The position numbers were made by a program, and so were the translations under genes. Shown in pieces: positions 34,864 to 44,245 of a stretch of 62,261 bases of DNA. Position 1 is the stretch's first letter, and each line of letters begins with the position of its first letter. The DNA lies in the IMG/VR virus record IMGVR_UViG_3300018416_002791, positions 1 to 62,261 of that record, one strand, 5' to 3'. The notes beneath the pieces are model-generated. The model did not search any database and had not been told where the DNA came from. It saw nothing but the letters and a program-made list of their open reading frames with translations. Source of the stretch: a virus.

Positions 34864-36900
34864 TTAAATACCTGCCAGGTGTTTAAGTTGTGCCATTGCC
34901 GCTTCGAAAGCATTTTCAGCAGTTTGTTGAGATTTTCGTTTTGCTAATGCGGCTTTGTGCCTTTTCTGCATTTCAGCACGTTCCGTTCCGTCCCTGCCGT
35001 ACATTTCATTTTCCCAATCATCGTCGTCCCAGGAAAGCATCTCTTCATCGTCTACTGATTCACCTTGAATTGATCTCATAGTGTGACCGACTTCTAAATC
35101 TGTTTCGTAATCATCGTCATATTCATCGTCGCCGTGCGGTGGTTGATAATTGTCTATGTTGCCGATATCAATTTCCATTTCGTTACCGTCTTGGTCACTG
35201 CCATACCAAGCACCATCTTCGTATGCGTCTAATATATACGGAATGCCTTGGTATATTACTTGGCCACCTACTTTAAATTTACCCATATCACGTTCTTGGC
35301 GATCAATGTCTAATTCGCTCATAGCACCTTCATCTACACCGTTCTTTTCATTGTGGTAGTCTTTTACTTGGTCTAATATCTCATTATATACATTATCATA
35401 ATCATACCCATCAGGTATGTCACCTAAAACAATCGACCCGTCTTGAGCAATCCCATATTCAACCCAAATCTGTTGATTGTCGCCAACGTAAACTTGTACT
35501 TGATCACCTGCATTCCAGTCTACGTTCTGGTTATCTGGTGAAACGCGATCTTCGTCGACGCCGTACTCGGCACGTATGTCACTTAAGTCAACGCTATCTT
35601 CTAGTTCTCTATCTAAATCTGGCTCTTCTGCGTCAAGTGATGTATCATCTTTACCGGCACGTACAAGTTCCATATTCTTAATAGCATTGCCCATAAGTTT
35701 CAACGCAAAAGATTTATCTTCATCACTTATGCTCATTAATGATTTGCCCTGTTCGAATTGATGGACAATATCGCTTAATCTGTCACTTGCGGCAAGACTG
35801 TTATCGTCATTACCTAAACGTGCGTTAATTTCACTAAACAGTAAGTAAGGACTGCGAGCAGCAATTCTTAGGAACATAGCTTTCTTTGTTTCAGGATCGT
35901 TAATATCAGCATCTAAAGGGAATCGATTAGCGATGCTTCTTTTTCTCTGTTTGCTAGGGATAGGCTTGCCGCCAGGGCCCATCATGTCTTCAGGTTTAAT
36001 TTTAGTAAAGATAGCGTTAGCAGGATCACTTGCTTGTGCTTTCTCTGGACGTTCTGCGGCATCCTTCCTTGCTTGAGGACTAGGGGATTCATAGTCACCG
36101 TCACCTGCGCCTGCGGGAGGAGCAGTACTAGTGCCATCCGGGCCTGCTGGGGCCTTCTGTGATGCTTTCCATTTTCTATACGCATCTCTTTCTTTTGCGT
36201 TAGTCGGACGTTCGCCTGCACCAAAGTCTGGCATGTCAGCTTCGGTTAACCCCGCCAGCTTTTGCATTCTTCTAATATCTTCGTTCATTTGTGATCCCTT
36301 TATTTTATTATATATTAAATTAAAAACTTGTTCGTTGTATTCACCAAACTGTTTAGTATACACTTCTTTAGCACTTTCTACATCAGGCGCATTTTTAAGC
36401 GCATCCCTAAACGCGCTTGCGCTTGCTATTTCGTCCCCTGTTGAAACCGTAGGAGCAAGTGTAATATATCCTCGCACATTCATTGGCTTCGGATCTGTAC
36501 TATATGTATTTATCTTCTGATGGTACTTTGGTTTCGGTTCTCCCCGTACAGTCATGTCTAATCCAGTCTCTGGATCGACATTTGAGAACGGAAAACGTTG
36601 CATATCCTTCTCGCCTACAGCAAATATTAGCTGGGTTTTGTCTGCCGGAAAGTACTGGGCATAATCGTCAGCATTGTATGGCACTCTAACCTGTAATACT
36701 TTGTTAGGATCGATGCCTTGTGCTTGGGCTATTAACTGCTTTTCTTGAAAGCTGAATGGACTTTTATCGCCGTCTACTTTATCGCTGGTTGCTATATAAA
36801 CCTCAGCGTCGGGGAATTGTTGTTGAAGTTGATTATACACTTCGATATGATGCGCTAACATCGGTTGAAATCTTCCTGGATAAACGACTACTTTCTTCAT
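34864..36900 (-). CDS. Cytidylyltransferase-like N-domain fused to long acidic virion-type region
   Basis: 678 residues from the ATG at 36900. Residues 1-190 start KKVVVYPGRFQPMLAHHIEVY, the GRFQP and H-x-x-H-like site of nicotinamide-nucleotide or phosphopantetheine adenylyltransferases, with SASAFRDALK replacing the usual I-S-S-T-x-x-R motif. At residue 205 a second possible start (ATG 36288, AGGGA upstream) begins MNEDIRRMQKLAGLTEA, a targeting-type leader with LTE|A. The C-terminus ends in LKHLAGI. The late promoter is 5 nt before the ATG. Confidence 0.65.
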   Translation of the reverse strand: MKKVVVYPGRFQPMLAHHIEVYNQLQQQFPDAEVYIATSDKVDGDKSPFSFQEKQLIAQAQGIDPNKVLQVRVPYNADDYAQYFPADKTQLIFAVGEKDMQRFPFSNVDPETGLDMTVRGEPKPKYHQKINTYSTDPKPMNVRGYITLAPTVSTGDEIASASAFRDALKNAPDVESAKEVYTKQFGEYNEQVFNLIYNKIKGSQMNEDIRRMQKLAGLTEADMPDFGAGERPTNAKERDAYRKWKASQKAPAGPDGTSTAPPAGAGDGDYESPSPQARKDAAERPEKAQASDPANAIFTKIKPEDMMGPGGKPIPSKQRKRSIANRFPLDADINDPETKKAMFLRIAARSPYLLFSEINARLGNDDNSLAASDRLSDIVHQFEQGKSLMSISDEDKSFALKLMGNAIKNMELVRAGKDDTSLDAEEPDLDRELEDSVDLSDIRAEYGVDEDRVSPDNQNVDWNAGDQVQVYVGDNQQIWVEYGIAQDGSIVLGDIPDGYDYDNVYNEILDQVKDYHNEKNGVDEGAMSELDIDRQERDMGKFKVGGQVIYQGIPYILDAYEDGAWYGSDQDGNEMEIDIGNIDNYQPPHGDDEYDDDYETDLEVGHTMRSIQGESVDDEEMLSWDDDDWENEMYGRDGTERAEMQKRHKAALAKRKSQQTAENAFEAAMAQLKHLAGI
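36288..36303 (-). promoter_or_regulatory. Possible internal ribosome site and start
   Basis: On the minus strand AAGGGATCACAA-ATG gives a good Shine-Dalgarno 8-9 nt before an in-frame ATG, exactly where a targeting-type leader begins. Confidence 0.45.
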
Positions 36901-36905
36901 AGTAC

Positions 36906-36913
36906 TATTTATC
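36906..36913 (-). promoter_or_regulatory. Late promoter GATAAATA, 5 nt before ATG (minus strand)
   Basis: Start of the 36900 to 33082 operon; predicts a leaderless mRNA. No Shine-Dalgarno. Confidence 0.65.
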
Positions 36914-36925
36914 AAATAAAACTGT

Positions 36926-37531
36926 TTACTTATTCTTATTTAAAAACGTTTTCAAGGGATGCGGTGCTTCTTCGTATCTTACACCAACGATATGATACCT
37001 AGTCTCTGTGCCGTAATTAATTGCGCTATGTAATCCCGATGTATTAATTTCGTATATGTTTCCAGCATCTAAATGATGAAATGAGACATTTGCAGTAACA
37101 CCGTTAGCGGGCTGTTTGTCATAAAAACAAAAGAACGCTTGATCGTTAGTAATAACAGGTATATGAATTCGTTTGTTAATCTTATTACTAAGTGCGTCTG
37201 AATGCACAGTATAAGTCTTGTTAGGAGGTATGCTTAAAATACGCCATCTATAGAAATTGTTGTATGTAGTTATTAGTTCGCTTATATATGTACCGGCAAG
37301 GGATTCGTTTAATGTCGAATATGTCTCTTCAGGGAGAGATAGTTCAGTTATACGTCCAACTGAGCAGAACCAATCGTCTTTGCGATAGCGCCCGCTGTCG
37401 TCTGTTTCCCTGGTTAGCGAAATTTGTAGAGCATCTTGCAACTGATGCTCAGTTAGAAATGTTTTTAACTCTTTAGTTAGACGCGGAACATCTACTGTTT
37501 CATCTAATTTTTTAATTAGGCTGTTTGTCAT
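36926..37531 (-). CDS. Aspartyl/asparaginyl beta-hydroxylase-like oxygenase
   Basis: 201 residues from the ATG at 37531. RWRILSIPPNKTYTVHSDA (first His and Asp), RIHIPVIT, then SGLHSAINYGTETRYHIVGV (second His, then Arg for 2-oxoglutarate) follow the Asp/Asn beta-hydroxylase cupin layout. Substrate unknown. Adjacent to a sulfotransferase-like gene, as in the 24-26 kb operon. Confidence 0.65.
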   Translation of the reverse strand: MTNSLIKKLDETVDVPRLTKELKTFLTEHQLQDALQISLTRETDDSGRYRKDDWFCSVGRITELSLPEETYSTLNESLAGTYISELITTYNNFYRWRILSIPPNKTYTVHSDALSNKINKRIHIPVITNDQAFFCFYDKQPANGVTANVSFHHLDAGNIYEINTSGLHSAINYGTETRYHIVGVRYEEAPHPLKTFLNKNK

Positions 37532-37535
37532 GATG

Positions 37536-38306
37536 TTAGTTACAGCAATTAGCTTGAAGCTCTTTAGTACTGGCATGGGCATACATGCCATTGTGTTTTA
37601 ATAGGTTAGTGTGTACATCGCAAAAACTAGCGTATACGGGCGAATTAGGATCATTAAAGTAGCCCATATCTATAATTGTAGATAACAAGTTAATCGACTC
37701 TTCTTCGGTTAGGTCACCTTTCTTTTGTAATCTGGAAAAAATTAGTTGTTCTGTTGCCATCCAATCTTTCCAACCGTCTAGCACTCCTAATTCCGTACTA
37801 AACTCCTGCCACAACCGTGTTCCTATGTTGCTGGAAATATTAAAAGAAACCTTTCTTGCATTACGATTAATTATATCTTCACAGCCCGGATAAAATTCTA
37901 ATAAATGACTACTATATCTATTTAGTGGCATCATTCGTACATTATAATTGTATGATCTAAGTAAAATTGGTAACCACAATGCATGGTCACATTGTGGATT
38001 GTTTAAGTGGAATCCGTCACGCAACGCTTCGTTGACAGCGAACTGTTTCCAGCTAGATATTTGATTGGGATTAATTTGGCCTGCATGATGAGAAAGTCCA
38101 CTATTATATCGTACAGCAGGATCTCTATAAGTTATACCAATAGTTATACCCCGCATTTTAATACCGAATTCTTCTATTATCTCGCCGAACGACGAATACA
38201 GTTTTAACTCTTGGTAGTTTCCTGCAATATCAATTAACGTGGAGCCGCCGATTCTATTTGGGATTAAGTAAATAAAATCTCTTTTAGTATTGTATGCAAC
38301 TAGCAT
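37536..38306 (-). CDS. Sulfotransferase-like protein
   Basis: 256 residues. FIYLIPNRIGGSTLIDI near the start resembles a phosphosulfate loop and GITYRDPAVRYNSGLSHH matches the R-D-P-x-x-R-x-x-S-G-x motif of sulfotransferases (3'-phosphate binding). It starts in the stop of the upstream gene. Target unknown. Confidence 0.55.
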   Translation of the reverse strand: MLVAYNTKRDFIYLIPNRIGGSTLIDIAGNYQELKLYSSFGEIIEEFGIKMRGITIGITYRDPAVRYNSGLSHHAGQINPNQISSWKQFAVNEALRDGFHLNNPQCDHALWLPILLRSYNYNVRMMPLNRYSSHLLEFYPGCEDIINRNARKVSFNISSNIGTRLWQEFSTELGVLDGWKDWMATEQLIFSRLQKKGDLTEEESINLLSTIIDMGYFNDPNSPVYASFCDVHTNLLKHNGMYAHASTKELQANCCN

Positions 38307-40324
38307 TAGTAATCCGGGTTGTTTTTGTGTTTAACTTTGCCTCTTTTAGCGTCCTTCTTACGGTCACGCATAGTTGCGGCTTTGTTAAATGTGTTCATAT
38401 TTTTAGCAACTGGATTAAACTTAACAGCCTCAGGTTTGTCTTTGCCTTCGCCAAGTTCAGCTTGTAGCTGTGCTAGTCTTTTACGTATAGCAGTTAACGT
38501 GTCTTTGTCTTTAGGTGTATGAGGATCCATCAGTATTTTTTGTAATGCTTTCTTTTTTTCTCTTGTGCTACTGCCCGAGCCGAAAACATCTTCGGTTGGA
38601 AATTCTTTATCAAACTCAGCTTTATTTTTTTCAATTTCAGCTTTCTTATCTTTGTACCACTGGCTAGCATCGTCTAGACTGTATCCACTACGCTTTTTAA
38701 ATTCGTTCGATACTAAGTCTCTCGCACTTTGGCCTTGCTTGCGTTTTGCTTCGTTGAAATCAGTTACATTGCTAAAAAAGTATATGCGGTTTTCTTGAGG
38801 AATAAATGCCCCATGCTTTTGCTCCCCGTGAGCATTGTAGCCTATAAATTCGATTTGTGTAATATCTAACGGATATAGCCTAGTTTTGTCTATTCGGAAG
38901 CCCCTGCTTTGTGCCCAGCTACCTAATTGTTGTGGTAATGTTTTTAGATCAACTGCTTCGCCTACTAATCTGCCTCGATAAGGATGTGGGCTACTTCCGC
39001 CTTTGCTTGGCTTAACTTTTTTAGGTTTCTTTTCTTTTGTTTTTACTTGGTTAGCTTCATCTACTTTACGAATGACATCAACTTGTTGAACATAACTATA
39101 GTTTTGCAACTTGCCGACTGACCCGGCACCAGTATCAACTTCGTATTCTACATGACCATCCCTGTCTGGGTCTACTGATATAATAACACCAGACATTCTT
39201 TTACTACCGTCTCTCCATTCTATCTTGTCGCCTTTCTTAAACTTAGGACTTTCTCGGCCTTCTTTTGGAAAGTTACTAGCATAGTCTTTGCCCTCTTTAT
39301 CTTTTTGAGCAAATTTTTGTGCAAATGCTTGGGCTTCTTCTTGACTGGAAAAAGGTTCTCTTGTAATCCTAATCCAAACAGGCTTATCACCTGGCTTCGC
39401 ATATTTGCCTGATGGAGATTGTAGCTTCTTCACTTCCCATACTGTTCCATAGCCTTCCATCTTAGACGGGAATACTTTAATATCGCCTAGCTTCTCACCT
39501 TCTTGTCCAAATTCTTCTTCAACAGCTTTCTTATCGTTGGCTCGTCTATTCTTTTTGCTATCTTGTTTAGCATCAGCCTTACGCCCATAGTAAGCACCTT
39601 TACCTTTCTTAGCGCCACTGTGCTCAGTCTTGCCGCCTTGGTTGGCTTCAGTTTTTAATTCATCGTATGTATGTACTCGTGAAGGGTGAAGTTCAATTAT
39701 TTCCCCTTTCTTAAAACTAGTGCCGGCTGGCTCTAGCAATCTAAATGCTAGTAAGTGAGAATTACCACGTCCTTTGTATCTACCTTTAACTAATGACTTA
39801 CCGACCACAATGTGGTATATTTTATTAAGACGCAAATTACCAGCTACTTCGCGAGATAATTTATTCTCTCCTGGCGAGCCTTCGTCTACATCTTGGGTTG
39901 CTTCGATTTTCAGTTCATCAAAACCACGTCCTGGATAGGCTTTTGCTAACATTGCATTATCTTCTTTTCTTTTTAATCTACGTTTGGCCCTGGCATATCT
40001 TGTTGCATCATCACCAGTTCCTTGCTTGCTTGCTTCCTTATCAAATTTCTTTTTAGATAGGTACTTTCCAGTTTTGCTGAATGGGTTAATGGCTTCGTCT
40101 ACACCAGAACGACCAAAATCATCTTGATCCATAGCAAAGAAATCTTCATCGGAAATATACATATCTGTATCACGGTTGTAATACTTGCCTTCTTTTGGAT
40201 CGTAATAAACAACAGCGCCATTGCGCATTTTGAATGGGCCTTCTAATCCGGGGATATCCGTGTAACGTTCCCTGTCTATTGGTTCTTGAATTGAGTAGCC
40301 TTCAGCTATATCGGTAATTTTCAT
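38306..40324 (-). CDS. Large targeted virion-type protein
   Basis: 672 residues. MKITDIAEGYSI has IAE|G, the clearest match to the T4 leader on this strand. The protein is modular and highly charged: repeated Lys-rich linkers, a KOW/SH3-like segment (FKKGDKIEWRDGSKRMSGVI) and a very basic end (KKDAKRGKVKHKNNPDY). It has its own late promoter. Probably an internal head protein that contacts DNA. Confidence 0.55.
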   Translation of the reverse strand: MKITDIAEGYSIQEPIDRERYTDIPGLEGPFKMRNGAVVYYDPKEGKYYNRDTDMYISDEDFFAMDQDDFGRSGVDEAINPFSKTGKYLSKKKFDKEASKQGTGDDATRYARAKRRLKRKEDNAMLAKAYPGRGFDELKIEATQDVDEGSPGENKLSREVAGNLRLNKIYHIVVGKSLVKGRYKGRGNSHLLAFRLLEPAGTSFKKGEIIELHPSRVHTYDELKTEANQGGKTEHSGAKKGKGAYYGRKADAKQDSKKNRRANDKKAVEEEFGQEGEKLGDIKVFPSKMEGYGTVWEVKKLQSPSGKYAKPGDKPVWIRITREPFSSQEEAQAFAQKFAQKDKEGKDYASNFPKEGRESPKFKKGDKIEWRDGSKRMSGVIISVDPDRDGHVEYEVDTGAGSVGKLQNYSYVQQVDVIRKVDEANQVKTKEKKPKKVKPSKGGSSPHPYRGRLVGEAVDLKTLPQQLGSWAQSRGFRIDKTRLYPLDITQIEFIGYNAHGEQKHGAFIPQENRIYFFSNVTDFNEAKRKQGQSARDLVSNEFKKRSGYSLDDASQWYKDKKAEIEKNKAEFDKEFPTEDVFGSGSSTREKKKALQKILMDPHTPKDKDTLTAIRKRLAQLQAELGEGKDKPEAVKFNPVAKNMNTFNKAATMRDRKKDAKRGKVKHKNNPDY

Positions 40325-40355
40325 GTGGTAATCCTATTCTCTCCGTTATATCTTA

Positions 40356-40363
40356 TATTTATC
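40356..40363 (-). promoter_or_regulatory. Late promoter GATAAATA (minus strand)
   Basis: 31 nt before the ATG at 40324; GGAT ribosome site between. Confidence 0.6.
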
Positions 40364-40364
40364 A

Positions 40365-40392
40365 TTGACGAACAATAAATATATTGTATAAT
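40365..40392 (+). promoter_or_regulatory. Sigma70 early promoter with palindrome
   Basis: TTGACG, 16 nt, TATAAT. The spacer contains the dyad ACAATA-AATA-TATTGT (40372-40387), repeated exactly at 44248. Divergent from the late promoter at 40363. Confidence 0.75.
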
Positions 40393-40416
40393 GTAACAAA
40401 TCAGGACTTATACTTC

Positions 40417-41613
40417 ATGTACACACAACTAACTAGGTGTGTGGCTTGCGACAGCTACAATCTGCATCAATTTTTAGACTTAGATAAACAACCGTTAGCA
40501 AATAATTACCACGACGGGACAGGCAGCGGTGAAAAATATCCGTTAGCTTTGAATGTTTGCACCGATTGCTGGCATACACAATTGTCCGTAAGCGTAGATC
40601 CGTCGATATTATTTGACCATTACTTATACGTAACCGGAACAAACCAAACTATTAAAGATTACTCCGATTGGTTTGCTTCTTACGTTTTAGAAAGAAACCC
40701 AGACCTGCCAACAATAAAGGTATTAGACATTGCCTGTAATGATGGCACACAACTAGATTCGTTTACTAAACTATCACCAACTTGCGAAACATATGGTGTT
40801 GATCCTGCTAAAAACTTGATTGGATTAGCTGAAGAAAAAGGACACACTGTTTACAACGAATATTGGCCTTTTGATTTAGGACAAAAATTTGAAGTAATTA
40901 TCGCGCAAAATGTTTGCGCCCACACTCCTTCCTTGTACGACTTTATGGTGGGAATACGCAACCATTTAGCTCTAACCGGTGAAGCATATATTCAAACTAG
41001 TCAGTCGCAAATGTACCAAAATAATGAATTTGACACTACGTACCACGAGCATATTAGTTTCTTTAGTGTGAATAGTATGAATAATTTAGCACATCGCGCA
41101 GGTCTTACTTTGAAGGATGTGCAGATCACTGATATACATGGCGGTAGTTATTTGTTTACTTTAGGTGTGCAGGGAAGTACAAAAAGTGCGTCAGTGCGTG
41201 AAACAATGATAAAGGAAGATAGCGAAGGCAGACATAGTTTAGAGTTTTATCGACACTTTGGTATAAATGCGGACACTATATTAGACGATTTAGAAGACGT
41301 AATTTGTGCATATCAATCAAACGGAGTAGCTGTAGTTGGGTATGGTTCAGCCGCAAAGGGAATGACAGTGCTTAACGCAAGAGGTATTAAACTTGATTGG
41401 ATAGTAGATGACAACCCACTAAAGCAAGGCCTATATACGCCGGGAACAAATATTCCGATTAAAGATAGGAGCAGTTTACATACCGATTTGCCATTAGTTG
41501 TTATCCCATTGGCTTGGAATTTCTTTAACGAGATTAAAGATAATGTAGATACAGAAAGGAAGGGCAAGGAAACTACGTATATAAAATATTTTCCAAAGGT
41601 AACAGTAACATGA
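40417..41613 (+). CDS. Sugar C-methyltransferase (TylC3/NovU-type)
   Basis: 398 residues from the ATG at 40417. An N-terminal zinc site (CVACDS...CTDCWH), then a SAM domain (VLDIACNDGTQLDSF), the catalytic-type HEHISFFS, then a C-terminal Rossmann-like domain (VAVVGYGSAAKGMTVLN). This order matches the Methyltransf_13/_11/_14 family that C-methylates NDP-sugars. It opens a glycan operon. Confidence 0.85.
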   Translation: MYTQLTRCVACDSYNLHQFLDLDKQPLANNYHDGTGSGEKYPLALNVCTDCWHTQLSVSVDPSILFDHYLYVTGTNQTIKDYSDWFASYVLERNPDLPTIKVLDIACNDGTQLDSFTKLSPTCETYGVDPAKNLIGLAEEKGHTVYNEYWPFDLGQKFEVIIAQNVCAHTPSLYDFMVGIRNHLALTGEAYIQTSQSQMYQNNEFDTTYHEHISFFSVNSMNNLAHRAGLTLKDVQITDIHGGSYLFTLGVQGSTKSASVRETMIKEDSEGRHSLEFYRHFGINADTILDDLEDVICAYQSNGVAVVGYGSAAKGMTVLNARGIKLDWIVDDNPLKQGLYTPGTNIPIKDRSSLHTDLPLVVIPLAWNFFNEIKDNVDTERKGKETTYIKYFPKVTVT

Positions 41614-42365
41614 AGAATTTCCTTGTCAGAAGCTTATGTAAAATAAAATCACCAATGTGGTTCGCTGACCGTTCAAGGGAAGGAGACTTATTTTCTCATT
41701 ATACGAAAATGCATGAAATTAGTCTTAAATCTTTTGAAAAATATCTGGCTGGTGATTGGGAGTTTGTGTTTTATCAAGAAGAAGTGGAAAATATACAAGA
41801 AGTTTTCCGTGATCATTTTTTTAAAATTTATAATTTATGGAAGGAGAATGCCCCCTGTAATATTCTGTACTGCGGTCCAGACAACATAATGATGAAACCA
41901 ACAGAAATATTCGGCAGGTATGATAAATTCTCTATGTTTAACTTTACTGATCCTAAAACCACAAGACCAGGAAGAGAGGACACCAACGCCTATAATGTAT
42001 ATCATCCTCATTATTTTAATGCCGATGTGCGATATTATCCTGCAGAAATGTCACAAGACACCTGGGACATAGGATTGCAAATGGCGGAGAATTGGGATTT
42101 CAATTGCTGGGGTACTGAACAAGTCATACTTAATGAAATGATGTGGAAACAACCGGGTGTGACTTTGGAGAATATGTTAGACCCAAAGCTATCATACCAA
42201 GGTTTTCATTTATTCTTAGATAACTGGGACCAAACTAATCATGCTGCAAATTTGTGGAATGGCATGAATGCGCAAGATGCTCATATAATTCATGTTGCGG
42301 GGTCACGTGTAGCTTCTAAGAAAGTCGAACTCATGCAAGTACTGTGGGAGATGACAAATAAATAA
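41610..42365 (+). CDS. Glycosyltransferase-like protein
   Basis: 251 residues, overlapping the methyltransferase stop. ILYCGPDNIMM (a D-x-x or D-N type metal site) and ENWDFNCWGTEQVILNEMMW (conserved in capsular polysaccharide glycosyltransferases) support a GT-A enzyme. Specificity unknown. Confidence 0.55.
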   Translation: MKNFLVRSLCKIKSPMWFADRSREGDLFSHYTKMHEISLKSFEKYLAGDWEFVFYQEEVENIQEVFRDHFFKIYNLWKENAPCNILYCGPDNIMMKPTEIFGRYDKFSMFNFTDPKTTRPGREDTNAYNVYHPHYFNADVRYYPAEMSQDTWDIGLQMAENWDFNCWGTEQVILNEMMWKQPGVTLENMLDPKLSYQGFHLFLDNWDQTNHAANLWNGMNAQDAHIIHVAGSRVASKKVELMQVLWEMTNK

Positions 42366-43296
42366 TATCATAGTCACCGGTGGGAACGGCTTTATTGGTA
42401 CCGCTGTTTGTACGAAATTAGTTGAGGCTGGACACTTTGTGTACAATCTAGATACAAGAAAAGGTGAGATACCTGGCGTAACTCATTTGCCTTTTAGCAT
42501 CAATAATCCTCAAACAAAAGGAATTTTTAAAGTACTAGGCATTGACGCAGTAATTAATTTAGCAGGTAAATCGGGGATAGCGCAAAGCATAGCGGATCCG
42601 AGTCCTTTCTTTAAGTACAACGTGTCAAATACAATATCGTTGCTAGATCTAATGGCAGAAGCAGGTATCAAAAAACTTATTCACGGCAGTAGTGGCTCTG
42701 TGTACGAAGGCACCGTGCCTAATCTTCCGGTTGAAGTCGGCTTTGAGGAAAGCCTACATTTAGGCACGCCGCATTCGACTTACGCATATACTAAATTTCT
42801 GGCGGAATCTATAATAAGCAGATACTGCAACGCATATGATATTTCTTTTGTGGGTTTTAGGTATTTCAACGTTGCCGGGCCTGGACAAAAAGAAACAAGC
42901 AACAAGTTTGTTATCCCACAAATGTGTAAGAACGTAATACAAAATGAACCAGTTACAATATTCGGCGACGGCACGTCTTTAAGAGATTATGCCCACGTCG
43001 ATGATATTGCTAACGCACATGTTTTAGCAATAGATTATTTAGATAAACATCCTTGTGCTGAGTTTATCAATACAGGATCAGGAATCAGCACAAGTGTAAA
43101 CGACATAGTTAGGATGTTAGAAAGTGTTAGTGGAAATCCCATGAGAATTGTTCGACAGGATAGCCGACATACTTTGGAGACGACATACTTAGTTCCGAAT
43201 ATAAAAAAGGCAAAAACACTGTTAGGTTGGGAACCTGAGTTTACACTAGAAGATATAATAAGAGATACGTATACATGGGAAAAGAAAAAGAAGTGA
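42358..43296 (+). CDS. NAD-dependent sugar epimerase, start codon non-standard
   Basis: Short-chain dehydrogenase/UDP-glucose 4-epimerase type: IIVTGGNGFIGTAV (NAD-binding G-x-x-G-x-x-G), GSSGSVYEG and YAYTKFLAES (catalytic Y-x-x-x-K). The frame is open from 42355, but no ATG, GTG or TTG precedes the Gly motif. The nearest candidates are ATA 42358 or a +1 shift from the previous gene's end. GTG 42439 would remove the NAD site. About 312 residues as drawn. Confidence 0.7.
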   Translation: MNNIIVTGGNGFIGTAVCTKLVEAGHFVYNLDTRKGEIPGVTHLPFSINNPQTKGIFKVLGIDAVINLAGKSGIAQSIADPSPFFKYNVSNTISLLDLMAEAGIKKLIHGSSGSVYEGTVPNLPVEVGFEESLHLGTPHSTYAYTKFLAESIISRYCNAYDISFVGFRYFNVAGPGQKETSNKFVIPQMCKNVIQNEPVTIFGDGTSLRDYAHVDDIANAHVLAIDYLDKHPCAEFINTGSGISTSVNDIVRMLESVSGNPMRIVRQDSRHTLETTYLVPNIKKAKTLLGWEPEFTLEDIIRDTYTWEKKKK

Positions 43297-44237
43297 AAAA
43301 AGTAGTTTACGTAACAGGGTGTTTAGGATTTATCGGTTACCACGTAACCATAGCCTGCTTAGAACAAGGGTGGTATGTTAGGGGCATAGACAAAGGCACC
43401 TATGCGGCTAACTGGAATTTGCTAGACATGCTAGAGCAGTATGAGAATTTTGTCTTTGACCATATTGATATAAATGATATGACTATGCTTTACGATTGTG
43501 ACTATGTAATCAATACTGCGGCAGAGACACATGTCGATAATTCTATTATTAGTAGTAAAGTGTTTATAGACAGCAACGTTTCCGGAGTACACAATTTACT
43601 AGAACTTATACGAACAAAAAGTAGAAGCCACCGTCCTACATTATTGCACTTTAGCACAGACGAAGTATATGGTGATTTAGAGACTGGATTTCATACAGAA
43701 ACAGATTTATTGAAACCTAGCAATCCTTACTCTGCTTCTAAAGCAAGTGCCGATATGCTTATTACAGCTTGGGCAAGAACATATGATGTTCCTTATATAA
43801 TTGTGCGTCCAACTAACAATTACGGAATCGGACAATACACTGAGAAATTTATCCCACGCTCTATTAAATATTTACAATTAGGGAGAAAGCTAGAACTACA
43901 CGATAAAGGAAAACCTAAACGAACTTGGCTACATGCCGACGATACAGCATCGGCTATTATTACACTAATTGCCGCAGGTGTTACTAATGAAATATATAAC
44001 ATATCAGGAAACTACGAAGAAAAGAATATAAAAGTGGCTAAGAAGATTATTAAAGCGATGGGTCTTCCGAATAATCCCATGGATTATATTGATGATACTA
44101 TTGTGCGGCCTGGGCAAGATGTTCGGTACGCAATAGATGACTCCAAGCTTCGCAATTTGGGGTGGGAGCCTAAAGCTAAATTTAATACTGAATTGACTGA
44201 TATAGTCCAGTATTACACTCAAAACTTTATATGGTAA
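43275..44237 (+). CDS. NAD-dependent epimerase/dehydratase (dTDP-glucose 4,6-dehydratase-like)
   Basis: 320 residues overlapping the epimerase end. VVYVTGCLGFIGYHV (NAD site), HFSTDEVYGDLE (D-E pair typical of 4,6-dehydratases) and NPYSASKASADM (Y-x-x-x-K). It would make a 4-keto-6-deoxy sugar nucleotide, a natural substrate for the C-methyltransferase of the same operon. Its last 62 bp are the left copy of a 70-bp repeat. Confidence 0.85.
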   Translation: MGKEKEVKKVVYVTGCLGFIGYHVTIACLEQGWYVRGIDKGTYAANWNLLDMLEQYENFVFDHIDINDMTMLYDCDYVINTAAETHVDNSIISSKVFIDSNVSGVHNLLELIRTKSRSHRPTLLHFSTDEVYGDLETGFHTETDLLKPSNPYSASKASADMLITAWARTYDVPYIIVRPTNNYGIGQYTEKFIPRSIKYLQLGRKLELHDKGKPKRTWLHADDTASAIITLIAAGVTNEIYNISGNYEEKNIKVAKKIIKAMGLPNNPMDYIDDTIVRPGQDVRYAIDDSKLRNLGWEPKAKFNTELTDIVQYYTQNFIW

Positions 44238-44245
44238 CGGTTGAC
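44176..44245 (+). repeat. 70-bp direct repeat, copy 1
   Basis: Covers the end of the dehydratase gene and the following TTGAC. Identical to 45792-45861 except one base. Confidence 0.9.
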
